Assembly (NCBI RefSeq): GCF_030811655.1
Contig: NZ_JAUSRE010000030.1
Span: 1 to 45,486, forward strand
Length of the DNA: 45,486 bases
From: Pseudarthrobacter enclensis
Lineage (GTDB): Bacteria; Actinomycetota; Actinomycetes; Actinomycetales; Micrococcaceae
Direction of reading: 5' to 3'
Shown: one piece after another, positions 17,183 to 25,565 of the stretch
Numbering within the stretch: position 1 is the first letter of the stretch
Layout of the letters: the number at the start of each line of letters is the position of its first letter
Translations under genes and position numbers: made by a program
The notes under the pieces: generated by a model
What the model was told of the DNA's origin: nothing
Database searches by the model: none
What the model saw: only the letters and a program-made list of their open reading frames with translations

Positions 17183-18274
17183 ATGGACGCGATGCCAGCC
17201 CGCCCCTTCGATCCGCTGGCGGCCGTCCGCTCACCGGCCGAGCCGGGATTCGACCTCCTGCTGGCCGGAACCGTGTTCCAGGACATCATCTTCACCGGCC
17301 TTCCCCACGGGCCGGAACCGGGCACCGAGATCTGGAGCGACGGCATGGGCAGCTGTCCCGGCGGGGTGGCGAACCAGGCGATCGCCGCCGCGAGGCTGGG
17401 CCTGCGCACCGGGCTGGCGGCAGCGTTCGGGGATGACGGGTACGGGGACTTCAACTGGAAAATCCTCTCCAACCAGGAACACGTGGACCTCAGCCTCTCC
17501 CGCCGCGTCCCGGGATGGCACTCACCGGTCACTGTGTCCCTGTGCGTGGACCAGGACCGCTCGCTGGTCACCCACGGGCACTCCGCTCCCGTGACCAACT
17601 CCGAGCTCATTGGAAAGCCGCCCAAAGCGCTCGCCGGCATAGCCGAGCTGGGCCTGGAGATGGAAACCTGGGCCCGGGCCGCGCATGCGTCCGGGGTGAA
17701 GCTGTTTGGGGACGTAGGCTGGGATCCCAGCGGGGAGTGGGCGCCGGTGCGGCTCGAAAACCTGAAGTACTTCTACGCGTTCCTGCCCAACCAGCGCGAG
17801 GCAATGGCCTTCACGGGCAAGGACAATCCGTGGAGCGCCCTCTACGCGCTGGCGGACCGGGTGCCCGTGGCCGTGGTGACCCTCGGAGCGCAGGGCGCCA
17901 TGGCCGTGGACTCGGAAACCGGTGAGGAGGAGTGGGTGCCGTCCCTTCCGGTCAAGGCCCATGACCCCACGGGAGCCGGGGACTGTTTCGACGCGGCGTT
18001 CATCGTGGGAACCCTGGCTGGCTGGCCGCTGGGGGACAGGCTCCGGTTCGCCAACCTGTGCGCGTCCCTGGCGGTGCAGGAGGTGGGCGGATCCCTGGCC
18101 GCTCCGGGCTGGGGGGACATCGCCGACTGGTGGAAACGCGCCAATGCGCGCCCGGAACGGCAGACCAGCCAGTGGCTTAGGCGCTTCGGGTTCCTCGCGG
18201 ACATCATCGAAGACGTGCCGCTGGCTGCCCAGCGCAGGGCGGCGGCAACCATCGCGCACCTGTCGGACGCCTAA
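17183..18274 (+). CDS. PfkB/ribokinase-family carbohydrate kinase
   Basis: This 363-aa cytosolic kinase would phosphorylate a sugar or nucleoside with ATP. The N-terminal PfkB signature GGVANQAIAAARLGLRTGLAAAFGDDGYGD and the C-terminal HDPTGAGDCFDAAFI (anion hole GAGD with catalytic Asp) are intact. The frame is open from 17105, but that would overlap the divergent GH4 gene's start region. ATG 17183 is preferred because TATCCT lies 7 nt upstream and family similarity begins soon after. The unusually long C-terminus (after ADWWKRANARPERQ) suggests a lineage-specific subgroup. Substrate cannot be assigned; the divergent GH4 gene hints at a glycoside-derived sugar. Confidence 0.85.
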   Translation: MDAMPARPFDPLAAVRSPAEPGFDLLLAGTVFQDIIFTGLPHGPEPGTEIWSDGMGSCPGGVANQAIAAARLGLRTGLAAAFGDDGYGDFNWKILSNQEHVDLSLSRRVPGWHSPVTVSLCVDQDRSLVTHGHSAPVTNSELIGKPPKALAGIAELGLEMETWARAAHASGVKLFGDVGWDPSGEWAPVRLENLKYFYAFLPNQREAMAFTGKDNPWSALYALADRVPVAVVTLGAQGAMAVDSETGEEEWVPSLPVKAHDPTGAGDCFDAAFIVGTLAGWPLGDRLRFANLCASLAVQEVGGSLAAPGWGDIADWWKRANARPERQTSQWLRRFGFLADIIEDVPLAAQRRAAATIAHLSDA

Positions 18275-18314
18275 GCGGCGCGGCCCCTGATTATTCGGCG
18301 TGAAGTGCCCGCAC

Positions 18315-18320
18315 TAGAAT
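18315..18320 (+). promoter_or_regulatory. -10 hexamer TAGAAT, leaderless-type promoter of the alr operon
   Basis: TAGAAT ends 7 nt before the GTG at 18328, identical in sequence and spacing to the acpS site. It would drive the alr-tsaE-tsaB-rimI-tsaD operon. Confidence 0.55.
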
Positions 18321-18327
18321 CAATCAG

Positions 18328-19566
18328 GTGACCTACCCCGCAACAACCGGTGAATTCAGTGCTGCCTCCGGGCCGGACCCCCGCCACGAGCGGTCCGCCG
18401 TGATCGACCTGGACGCCATCCGGCACAACGTCCGCCGGTTGGCCGACGCAGCTTCCCCAGCGAAAGTCATGGCCGTCGTCAAGGCCGATGCCTACGGGCA
18501 CGGGGCCGTCCCGGTGGCCCGCGCCGCCCTGCAGGCCGGTGCCTCCTGGCTGGGCGTCGCCCACATTTCCGAGGCCCTCGGGCTGCGGGCCGCCGGCATC
18601 GACGCCCCCCTTCTCGCCTGGCTGCACACCACCGACAGCAACTTCGGCGCCGCCGTGGCTGCCGGCGTCGACATCGGCTGCTCGGGGTGGGAGCTGGAAC
18701 GCATTGTTGCCGCCGCCCGTGAGCAGGAACGCCCTGCCCGCATTCACCTCAAGGTGGACACCGGACTGGGCCGCAATGGCGCAACTCCGGAGACCTGGGA
18801 CCGCCTGGTGGGGGAGGCCGTGGAGTACCAGGACCAGGGCCTGCTGCGCGTGGTGGGCATCTTCTCCCACCTGGCCGTGGCCGATGAACCGGAGCGGCCC
18901 GAAACGGACCAGCAGGTGGCGGCATTCCGCGAGGCACTGGCCATAGCGGAGGATGCAGGCGTTGACCCGGAAGTCCGGCATCTGGCCAACACCCCGGCCA
19001 CCCTGTCCCGGCCGGACACGCACTTCGACCTGGTGCGGGTGGGCCTCGGAATGTACGGGCTCTCGCCCTTTGAGGGGCAGACGTCCGCCGAGCTGGGACT
19101 TCGCCCTGCCATGACCCTGCGCACGCTGGTCTCGCAGTGCAAGGAGGTGCCCGCGGGACAGGGTGTCTCCTACGGCCTGCATTACCGCACCAGGGAGGCC
19201 AGCACCTTGGCGCTGATCCCCATGGGCTATGCCGACGGCGTTCCCCGCGTCGCCACGGGCGGCCCAGTCCGCGTGGCCGGTAAGACCTATCCGGTGGTGG
19301 GGCGGATCGCCATGGACCAGATGGTCATCGACCTCGGGCCGGAGGCCTCAGGAGCGGGCCTGCACGGGGCGGAAGCGGAACTGTTCGGTGACGGGTCCGA
19401 CGGCGGCCCCACGGCTGACGACTGGGCACGCGCCGCCGGGACCATCAACTACGAAATCGTCACCAGGATCAGCCCCCGCGTACCCCGCCGCTTCATCAAC
19501 GAGGACGAACCGGCACGCAACGACACCGGCCTGGTTGCCGTCCCCGGCAAGGCGGGCACCCCGTGA
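18328..19566 (+). CDS. alr: Alanine racemase
   Basis: Alr is a PLP enzyme that interconverts L- and D-alanine, supplying D-Ala for peptidoglycan. The PLP-binding Lys52 lies in VMAVVKADAYGHGAVP. IHLKVDTGLGRNG, FDLVRVGLGMYGLSP and VSYGLHYRTREASTLALIPMGYADGVPR (with the catalytic Tyr region) follow in order, then GRIAMDQMVIDLG. The 412 residues exceed the ~370 typical, because of an N-terminal extension of about 20 residues and a C-terminal tail after INYEIVTRISPRVPRRF. The GTG start is supported by the 7-nt-spaced TAGAAT and by the lack of an SD. The stop overlaps tsaE (GTGA). Confidence 0.96.
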   Translation: MTYPATTGEFSAASGPDPRHERSAVIDLDAIRHNVRRLADAASPAKVMAVVKADAYGHGAVPVARAALQAGASWLGVAHISEALGLRAAGIDAPLLAWLHTTDSNFGAAVAAGVDIGCSGWELERIVAAAREQERPARIHLKVDTGLGRNGATPETWDRLVGEAVEYQDQGLLRVVGIFSHLAVADEPERPETDQQVAAFREALAIAEDAGVDPEVRHLANTPATLSRPDTHFDLVRVGLGMYGLSPFEGQTSAELGLRPAMTLRTLVSQCKEVPAGQGVSYGLHYRTREASTLALIPMGYADGVPRVATGGPVRVAGKTYPVVGRIAMDQMVIDLGPEASGAGLHGAEAELFGDGSDGGPTADDWARAAGTINYEIVTRISPRVPRRFINEDEPARNDTGLVAVPGKAGTP

Positions 19567-20168
19567 GCGCGCCTGAAGAGCCAGTTGCCAACTGGGAAAA
19601 GACCTTCACGGCGACGACGGCGGACCAGACGCACGCTTTCGGCGCGCGTTTGGCGGAGGTACTGCAGGCCGGGGACCTGCTGGTGCTGTCCGGCGAGCTG
19701 GGTGCCGGGAAGACCACGTTCACCCAGGGCCTGGGCGAGGGTCTGGGCGTCCGGCCAGGCATCATTTCCCCGACCTTCGTCCTGGTCCGGATCCACCCCA
19801 ACCTGCCGGACGGTCCCCGTCCCGGCGGCCCCGACCTGGTCCACGTTGACGCCTACCGGCTGGGCTCGGCGGCTGAAATCGACGACATCGACCTTGAAAA
19901 CACCATGGACTCCTCCGTCACCGTGGTGGAGTGGGGGCATGAGCGGGTGGAGCACCTGAGCGAGAGCCGGCTGGAGATCGATCTGCACCGGGCCATCGGG
20001 CTGGGGGCCGGCGGCCTGGCTGCTGCCGGGAGTTCCGGACCGGCCGTGAACCTGGACTTCGATGGCGAAGACACGGACGAACCCCGCACCATTGTGATGC
20101 GCGGATACGGGCCCCGGTGGGCCACCGCCCCCGAACTCGGAGGCTTCGAAGGAGGCACGGGATGCTGA
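19563..20168 (+). CDS. tsaE: tRNA t6A biosynthesis ATPase TsaE
   Basis: TsaE is the small P-loop ATPase that, with TsaB and TsaD, installs N6-threonylcarbamoyladenosine at A37 of ANN-reading tRNAs. The Walker A GELGAGKTTFTQGL lies near residues 45-58. SPTFVLVRIH, HVDAYRLGS and TVVEWGHERV follow, as in the family. At 201 aa it is longer than the usual ~150. The extra ~45 C-terminal residues (from LGAGGLAAAGSSG onward) look actinobacterial and weakly conserved. GTG overlaps the alr stop by 4 bp, and its own end overlaps tsaB by 7 bp. Confidence 0.93.
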   Translation: MSAPEEPVANWEKTFTATTADQTHAFGARLAEVLQAGDLLVLSGELGAGKTTFTQGLGEGLGVRPGIISPTFVLVRIHPNLPDGPRPGGPDLVHVDAYRLGSAAEIDDIDLENTMDSSVTVVEWGHERVEHLSESRLEIDLHRAIGLGAGGLAAAGSSGPAVNLDFDGEDTDEPRTIVMRGYGPRWATAPELGGFEGGTGC

Positions 20169-20833
20169 TCCTTGCCATCGATACGTCGGCGGTCGCCAGC
20201 GCAGCCCTGGTATCCGATGACGCGCCGGAAAGCGTGCTGGCCAGCTTTTCCACGGAGGACACCCGGAGCCACGCCGAGGTGCTCGCCCCGGGAATCAGCG
20301 CGATGCTGTCCGGGGCCGGTGTCAGGGGCCAGGACGTTGACGCCGTGGTGGTGGGCGTGGGACCCGGCCCGTTCACGGGACTGCGCTCGGGCATTGCCAC
20401 CGCCCGCACCTTCTCGTTTGTCTGGGGCAAACCCCTGCACGGGGTGATGAGCCTGGATGCCGTCGCGCTGGAAGTCGCCGAGTCCACGGCCGCCGTTCCC
20501 GAGTTCCTGGTGGTGACCGATGCCCGCCGCAAGGAGGTCTACTGGGCCCGCTACAGCCTCTCGGATGACCAGCTTCCCCTGCTGGAGGACGGTCCGCACG
20601 TAGGATTCGCGGCCGACCTGCCGGACCTGCCGGCATTCGGGGCAGGTGCCGGACTGTACAGGGACGTGCTCAAGGCCCATCCTGATTTTGCCGGGGAGCA
20701 GCCCGACGCCCTGTACCTGGGCCAGTTTGCGCTGGCCCGGTTGGCTTCCGGCGCCGAACTGCTGGACTCCACCCCCCTGTACCTGCGCGAGTCCGACGCG
20801 CAGGTACCCGGACCACGGAAGCGGGCACTGTGA
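20162..20833 (+). CDS. tsaB: tRNA t6A biosynthesis protein TsaB
   Basis: TsaB is the ASKHA-fold scaffold partner of TsaD in the t6A complex. The 223-aa product starts MLILAIDTSAVASAAL and has GVGPGPFTGLRSGIATARTFSFVWGKPLHGVMSLDA and VVTDARRKEVYWARY, all typical. The frame is open from 20117, but that start lies inside tsaE and precedes the family N-terminus, so ATG 20162 is used. It overlaps the tsaE end by 7 bp and the rimI start by 4 bp. Confidence 0.94.
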   Translation: MLILAIDTSAVASAALVSDDAPESVLASFSTEDTRSHAEVLAPGISAMLSGAGVRGQDVDAVVVGVGPGPFTGLRSGIATARTFSFVWGKPLHGVMSLDAVALEVAESTAAVPEFLVVTDARRKEVYWARYSLSDDQLPLLEDGPHVGFAADLPDLPAFGAGAGLYRDVLKAHPDFAGEQPDALYLGQFALARLASGAELLDSTPLYLRESDAQVPGPRKRAL

Positions 20834-21348
20834 ACACCGTCCCGCACCTCCGCCTGGCAGGAATCACCATCCGGGACATGACTCTGGACGACATCCCCGC
20901 CGTCGGGGTGTTGGAACACAAGCTTTTCCCCATCGACGCGTGGCCCGTGCAGATGTTCCTGGACGAGCTGTCCCAGCCGGAGACCCGCCGCTACCTCGTG
21001 GCGGAAACGGACGAAGGCATCGTGGGCTACGCCGGCCTGATGTGCATCGAGCCGATCGCGGACGTCCAGACGATCGCCGTCGTCCCCGACCATGAGGGCC
21101 GCGGCATCGGCAGCGCCCTGCTCACGCAACTGATCGATGAGGCCCGGCACCGCGGCGCCGCCGACGTCCTGCTCGAGGTCCGTGCCGACAACCCGCGGGC
21201 GCAGGACCTGTACGTGCGGTTCGGCTTTGAACAGATCCATGTCCGGCCGCGCTACTACCGCGACGGCGTGGATGCCCTCATCATGCGGCTCCAGCTGGCC
21301 GCATCACACCCTGAAGGACACGAAGCAACGGAGGCAGGCCAGGCATGA
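20830..21348 (+). CDS. rimI: Ribosomal protein S18-alanine N-acetyltransferase-like GNAT
   Basis: This 172-aa GNAT-fold acetyltransferase is of the RimI type, which acetylates the N-terminal alanine of ribosomal protein S18. The acetyl-CoA loop is IAVVPDHEGRGIGSALLTQLIDEA; LEVRADNPRAQDLYVRFGF and RPRYYRDGVDALIM follow, as in RimI. The GTG start overlaps the tsaB stop by 4 bp and its stop overlaps tsaD (ATGA). rimI lies between tsaB and tsaD in many bacteria, which supports the name, although substrate specificity of actinobacterial RimI is often broader. Confidence 0.9.
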   Translation: MNTVPHLRLAGITIRDMTLDDIPAVGVLEHKLFPIDAWPVQMFLDELSQPETRRYLVAETDEGIVGYAGLMCIEPIADVQTIAVVPDHEGRGIGSALLTQLIDEARHRGAADVLLEVRADNPRAQDLYVRFGFEQIHVRPRYYRDGVDALIMRLQLAASHPEGHEATEAGQA

Positions 21349-22436
21349 ACCGCACCCAGCCCCTGGTACTGGGCATCGAATCATCCTGCGACGAAACCGG
21401 CGTCGGCATCGTCCGCGGGACGTCCCTCCTGACCAACACCGTCTCCTCCTCGATGGACGAGCACGTCCGCTTCGGCGGCGTGATTCCCGAGATCGCGTCC
21501 CGCGCCCACCTGGACGCCTTCGTCCCCACCCTCGACCAGGCACTTGCTGACGCCGGCGTCACCTTGGACGACGTGGACGCCATCGCCGTCACTTCCGGGC
21601 CCGGGCTGGCCGGCGCGCTCATGGTGGGCGTGTGCACCGCCAAGGCGCTCGCCGTCGCCACCGGAAAACCGCTGTACGCGATCAACCACCTGGTGGCGCA
21701 CGTCGGCGTGGGACTGCTGGACGACCGCGCCAGCGGCCGGAAGCAGGAACTGCCGGAAAACCTGGGCGCCCTGCTGGTGTCCGGCGGCCACACCGAGATC
21801 CTGCGGATCAAGAGCATTACCGGCGACGTTGAACTCCTGGGCTCCACCATCGACGACGCCGCCGGAGAAGCCTACGACAAAGTGGCGCGGATCCTGGGGC
21901 TGGGCTATCCGGGCGGCCCGGCCATCGACAAGATGGCCCGCAATGGCAACCCCAAGGCAATCCGCTTCCCCCGCGGCTTGACCCAGCCCAAGTACATGGG
22001 CACCGCGGACGAACCCGGGCCGCACCGGTACGACTGGTCCTTCAGCGGACTCAAGACCGCCGTGGCCCGGTGCGTGGAGCAGTTCGAGGCACGCGGCGAA
22101 GAGCTCCCGGTTGCCGACATTGCGGCCGCTTTCCAGGAGGCCGTGGTGGACGTGATTTCATCCAAGGCGGTCCTGGCCTGCCGCGAGCAGGGCATCAAGG
22201 ACGTCCTGCTGGGCGGGGGAGTGGCGGCCAACTCACGGCTCCGCGAACTGACCGGGCAGCGATGCGCGTCCGCCGGCATCCGGCTGCACGTCCCGCCCCT
22301 GGATCTCTGCACGGACAACGGCGCCATGGTGGCCGCCCTCGGCGCGCAGCTGGTGATGGCAGGCGTGGAGCCAAGCGGAATTGGGTTCGCCCCGGATTCG
22401 TCAATGCCGGTCACCTCGGTATCCCTTCCGGCCTGA
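21345..22436 (+). CDS. tsaD: tRNA t6A threonylcarbamoyltransferase TsaD
   Basis: TsaD transfers threonylcarbamoyl from TC-AMP to A37 of tRNA; it is the catalytic ASKHA subunit of the TsaBDE complex. At 363 aa, motifs are GIESSCDETGVGIV at the N-terminus, the metal-binding NHLVAHVGVG (two His), LVSGGHTEI, LGSTIDDAAGEAYDKVARILGLGYPGG, and the nucleotide-site LGGGVAANSRLREL near residue 285. DLCTDNGAMVA provides the conserved Asp/Asn near the C-terminus. The start overlaps rimI by 4 bp. It is the last gene of the alr operon and is followed by a structured intergenic region. Confidence 0.96.
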   Translation: MNRTQPLVLGIESSCDETGVGIVRGTSLLTNTVSSSMDEHVRFGGVIPEIASRAHLDAFVPTLDQALADAGVTLDDVDAIAVTSGPGLAGALMVGVCTAKALAVATGKPLYAINHLVAHVGVGLLDDRASGRKQELPENLGALLVSGGHTEILRIKSITGDVELLGSTIDDAAGEAYDKVARILGLGYPGGPAIDKMARNGNPKAIRFPRGLTQPKYMGTADEPGPHRYDWSFSGLKTAVARCVEQFEARGEELPVADIAAAFQEAVVDVISSKAVLACREQGIKDVLLGGGVAANSRLRELTGQRCASAGIRLHVPPLDLCTDNGAMVAALGAQLVMAGVEPSGIGFAPDSSMPVTSVSLPA

Positions 22437-22458
22437 CCCCAGCCCTGGCCCCGGGGAG

Positions 22459-22542
22459 CCGTCGCGGGGCACTTCGGGGGCTCCGCGACGGACATCACGA
22501 CGGCGGCCGGCGTGTCCGTGTCGAAGTGCCCCGTTTCGGGGC
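22459..22542. terminator. Overlapping inverted repeats between tsaD and the GCS2 gene (bidirectional terminator)
   Basis: Three pairings are visible: CCGTCGCGG (22459-22467) with CCGCGACGG (22483-22491); GGGGCACTTCG (22466-22476) with CGAAGTGCCCC (22522-22532); and GCCCC-GTTTC-GGGGC (22528-22542). The first two are mutually exclusive because they share bases. The region separates convergent genes and has no U-tract on either strand. Confidence 0.55.
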
Positions 22543-22549
22543 GGACCAC

Positions 22550-23701
22550 TCAGGCGGTGGGGCCGTTGCGCATCTGCTTCACCAGGTCCAGCACCACGGC
22601 CTGGAGGTTCCCGCCGTTCTCCGCTGCCACCCGGCGCTGCCGCTGGTAGCCGGCGCCACGGCGGATGATCTTCTCGACGTCGGCAAGTTCGTCAGCGCAG
22701 CGCAGCTTGGCCGCGACAGGTTCCAAGCGGTTCAGCGTCTCCAGCAGGTGGTCGGTCACCAGCTGCTCGCGCCCCGCGGCGTCCAGGATGATGATGGCGT
22801 CCATCCCGTAGCGGGCTGCGCGCCACTTGTTCTCCTGCACATGCCAGGGCGGCATGGTGGGGATGGTGCCGCCGTTGTCCAGGATGGTGGAGAACTCGTC
22901 CACCAGGCACTGGGTGAGGGCCGCGATGGCGCCCACTTCCTCCAGGGTGGCCAGGCCGTCGCAGATGCGCATTTCGATGGTGCCGAGGGCGGGCACGGGC
23001 CGGATGTCCCAGCGGATCTCCGAGATGGTGTCGATGACACCCGTGGTGAACATGTCCTGGACGTAGGACTCGTACTCCTCCCAGGATTTGAACTGGAAGG
23101 GCAGTCCGGCGGTGGGGAGCTGCTGGAACATCAGCGCCCGCTGGGAGGCGTAGCCCGTGTCCTCGCCGCCCCAGAACGGGCTGGACGCAGAGAGCGCCTG
23201 GAAGTGCGGAAAGTAGTTGACCAGGCCGTCCAGTACGGGAAGCGCCTTGTCCCGGCGGTCCAGGCCCACATGCACGTGCACCCCGTAAATGACCATCTGC
23301 CGGCCCCACCACTGGGTCCGGTCGATGAGCTTCGCGTAGCGCGCCTTGTCCGTCACGGGCTGCAGCTGCGGCGGGCTGAACGGATGGCTGCCGGCACAGA
23401 ACAGTTCGACGCCCATGGGATCGGTGATTTCGCGGACAGCGGCCACGGACCGGTTCAGGTCTTCCTTGGCTTCTGTGGCGGTCTCGCAAATACCGGTGAC
23501 CAGCTCCACGGTGTTCAGCAGCAGTTCCTGCTTGATGTGCGGATGTTCGTCGTCTTCGTTGAGTTCCGGATGGCGCGCGGCCACACCGCGGAGCACCTGG
23601 TTGGCAACGGATGCGAGTTCGCCCGTCTTCCCGTCCACCAGTGCAAGCTCCCACTCAACACCGAGGGTTGACTGCCTCGATGGGGCGAAGTCGATCTTCA
23701 C
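22550..23701 (-). CDS. Carboxylate-amine ligase, GCS2 family (YbdK / glutamate--cysteine ligase type 2)
   Basis: The 383-aa product has the GCS2 N-terminus STLGVEWELALVD with catalytic-domain acidic residues. It also has ICETATEAKEDL, the His-rich VHVHVGLDRRDKALPVLDGLVNYFPHFQALSASSPFW and WDIRPVPALGTIEMRICDGLATL. Members ligate glutamate to cysteine or another amine using ATP. The thiol genes in this window (ino1, mshA) point to mycothiol, so a glutathione role is doubtful and gamma-glutamyl ligation of another substrate is possible. It starts at GTG 23701 with AAGGAAG a few bases upstream on its strand. It is divergent from the nagZ-like gene and convergent with tsaD. Confidence 0.88.
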   Translation of the reverse strand: MKIDFAPSRQSTLGVEWELALVDGKTGELASVANQVLRGVAARHPELNEDDEHPHIKQELLLNTVELVTGICETATEAKEDLNRSVAAVREITDPMGVELFCAGSHPFSPPQLQPVTDKARYAKLIDRTQWWGRQMVIYGVHVHVGLDRRDKALPVLDGLVNYFPHFQALSASSPFWGGEDTGYASQRALMFQQLPTAGLPFQFKSWEEYESYVQDMFTTGVIDTISEIRWDIRPVPALGTIEMRICDGLATLEEVGAIAALTQCLVDEFSTILDNGGTIPTMPPWHVQENKWRAARYGMDAIIILDAAGREQLVTDHLLETLNRLEPVAAKLRCADELADVEKIIRRGAGYQRQRRVAAENGGNLQAVVLDLVKQMRNGPTA

Positions 23702-23791
23702 ACGCTTCCTTACTGTCCGGTTGCCGCTGGCTGATGCCGCTCACAGGCTGCAGCCGGCAGGCGAACGGGTGGTTCAAGTCTAGTGCAGGGG

Positions 23792-23797
23792 TAGCAT
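23792..23797 (+). promoter_or_regulatory. -10 hexamer TAGCAT, leaderless-type promoter of the nagZ-like gene
   Basis: TAGCAT ends 7 nt before ATG 23805. A GTG at 23802 would be only 4 nt away, so the spacing favours the ATG. Confidence 0.5.
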
Positions 23798-23804
23798 CGT
23801 AGTG

Positions 23805-25523
23805 ATGGCACCGTTCCCCTTGCATCACAAGCCCGCCACGTCCTTCCCCCTTCTCCTGGCCTTGTCCGCCCTGGCGCTGGCCTCCTGTTCCGCCTCCCCA
23901 AGCCCGGCCCCGCCGTCGTCTTCTGCTGCCCCAACGGAGGCGGCTCCTTCAGCATCAGCAAGTACGACGACGGCGCCCCCTTCCGCTTCTCCCGCACCGG
24001 ACCCGGGTTCCCGACCTCTGGGGTGGGGCCCGGAGCAGCGGGACCAGGATGCCGCCGTGGCGGCCGTGGCGGCGATGTCGCCGGAGCAAAAGGCCGGGCA
24101 GGTCCTGCTTCCGTTCTTCAAGGGCAACCAGGTGGAGGCACATGCCGCGCTCATCCAGCGCCTGCACCTGGCGGGGTCCATCATCATGGGCGACAACGTG
24201 CCGCGCGATCCGCAGGGACGGGTGGACCTGGGCGCCATGGGCGCCGTGAACCAGCGGCTGCTGCAGGCTGTTGCCGCTGATGGCCGGCCGTGGCCCGGCA
24301 TCATCGCCGTGGACCAGGAAGGAGGTGCGGTGGCACGCGTCGGGGCGCCCCTCACGGAGTGGCCGATGCCCATGAGCTACGGTGCCGCCGGCAATCCGGG
24401 CCTGACGCGCCAGGCCGGTAAAGGCCTGGCCGGGGAACTGCTGCCGCTGGGTTTCGACCTCGACTTCGCCCCTGACACCGATGTGACCATTGGCCCGAGC
24501 GACCCCACCATCGGGGCGCGTTCCATGTCAGCAGACCCGGCGGCCGCGGCAGCCCATGGAGTGGCTTTTTCCCAAGGCATGCTGGACGCCGGCGTTCTGC
24601 CCACCGTCAAGCACTTTCCGGGGCACGGCTCGGTCACCACGGATTCCCACCTCAGCCTTCCCGTGCAGCCGGCCAGCCTTGATGAGCTCCGGGGCCGCGA
24701 CTGGAAGCCATTCCAGGCCGCCGTCGCAGCCGGCCTCCCGATCGTGATGACCGGGCACATCGCCGTGCCCGCGCTGGAGCCCGGCGTGCCGTCGTCGCTC
24801 TCTGCCACAAGCTACGCGGCGCTCAGGCAACTGGGCTTCAAGGGGGTTGCCGTCACTGACGCCCTCAACATGGGTGCGGTGGACAACCAGTACCCTGCGG
24901 GCGCCGCAGCGGTAAAGGCCCTCGCCGCGGGCGCGGACCTGCTGCTGATGCCAGCCGATGTGTCACAGGCACACGCCGCCATCCTCCAGGCCCTGGCGGC
25001 CGGCACCCTGCCGGAGGCGCGCCTGGACGAGGCCGCGCAGCGGGTGGCCACCATGATGATCTGGCGTGCACGCACCGCGCCTGCTCCCGGAGCAGCGGGT
25101 GCGGGCGCTCCGGCCGGAAGTGCTGCGGCCCTGTCTGCCCAGGTCTCGGCGTCGGCCGTCACGGTTGTTTCCGGTCCCTGCAGCGGCCCGCTGGTGCCCG
25201 GTGCGGTACGCGTGGCCGGCGGGGGACCGGGGGACCGGGAGCGCTTCGAAGCCGCTGCCGCCCGGGCCGGGCTCACGGTGGGATCAGGACCACTGGTGAG
25301 CCTGATCGGGTTCGGCGGAAAACCAGCCGGCGGCGACATCGCGGTGGCCCTGGATGCCCCCTGGCCGCTCCAGGGCTCCACAGCGCCGGTGAAGCTGGCG
25401 CTGTACGGCCGCACGGACGCGGCCTTCGACGCGCTGGCAGCCGTGCTTGCCGGCAAGGCGCCGGCGCCGGGGAAGCTGCCCGCCGCCGTCGGGCCTTTCC
25501 CGGCCGGGAGCGGCTGCCCCTGA
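23805..25523 (+). CDS. Lipoprotein beta-N-acetylhexosaminidase, GH3 (NagZ-like)
   Basis: The protein has a signal peptide with hydrophobic core FPLLLALSALALA and lipobox LALASC (Cys28), then about 45 Ser/Ala/Pro/Thr-rich linker residues and a GH3 domain, 572 aa in all. It should be exported and anchored to the outer face of the membrane. The KHFPGHGSVTTDSHLSLP block (about residues 268-285) carries the NagZ-type Asp-His acid/base dyad, and AVTDALNMGAV (near 350) carries the nucleophile Asp. Both are hallmarks of enzymes removing beta-linked GlcNAc from muropeptides or chitooligomers. An extra C-terminal region of ~140 residues follows the barrel. Lipoprotein anchoring suggests cell-wall turnover outside the cytoplasm. 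Confidence 0.92.
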   Translation: MAPFPLHHKPATSFPLLLALSALALASCSASPSPAPPSSSAAPTEAAPSASASTTTAPPSASPAPDPGSRPLGWGPEQRDQDAAVAAVAAMSPEQKAGQVLLPFFKGNQVEAHAALIQRLHLAGSIIMGDNVPRDPQGRVDLGAMGAVNQRLLQAVAADGRPWPGIIAVDQEGGAVARVGAPLTEWPMPMSYGAAGNPGLTRQAGKGLAGELLPLGFDLDFAPDTDVTIGPSDPTIGARSMSADPAAAAAHGVAFSQGMLDAGVLPTVKHFPGHGSVTTDSHLSLPVQPASLDELRGRDWKPFQAAVAAGLPIVMTGHIAVPALEPGVPSSLSATSYAALRQLGFKGVAVTDALNMGAVDNQYPAGAAAVKALAAGADLLLMPADVSQAHAAILQALAAGTLPEARLDEAAQRVATMMIWRARTAPAPGAAGAGAPAGSAAALSAQVSASAVTVVSGPCSGPLVPGAVRVAGGGPGDRERFEAAAARAGLTVGSGPLVSLIGFGGKPAGGDIAVALDAPWPLQGSTAPVKLALYGRTDAAFDALAAVLAGKAPAPGKLPAAVGPFPAGSGCP

Positions 25524-25553
25524 TGCCGGAACGCGCACGGGGGCCGGAGCGCG

Positions 25554-25559
25554 TTTAAT
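25554..25559 (+). promoter_or_regulatory. -10-like TTTAAT before the shikimate dehydrogenase-like gene
   Basis: TTTAAT ends 6 nt before the GTG at 25566. No SD is present. It deviates from TANNNT at position 2, so it is weaker than the other leaderless sites. Confidence 0.35.
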
Positions 25560-25565
25560 GGTCTG

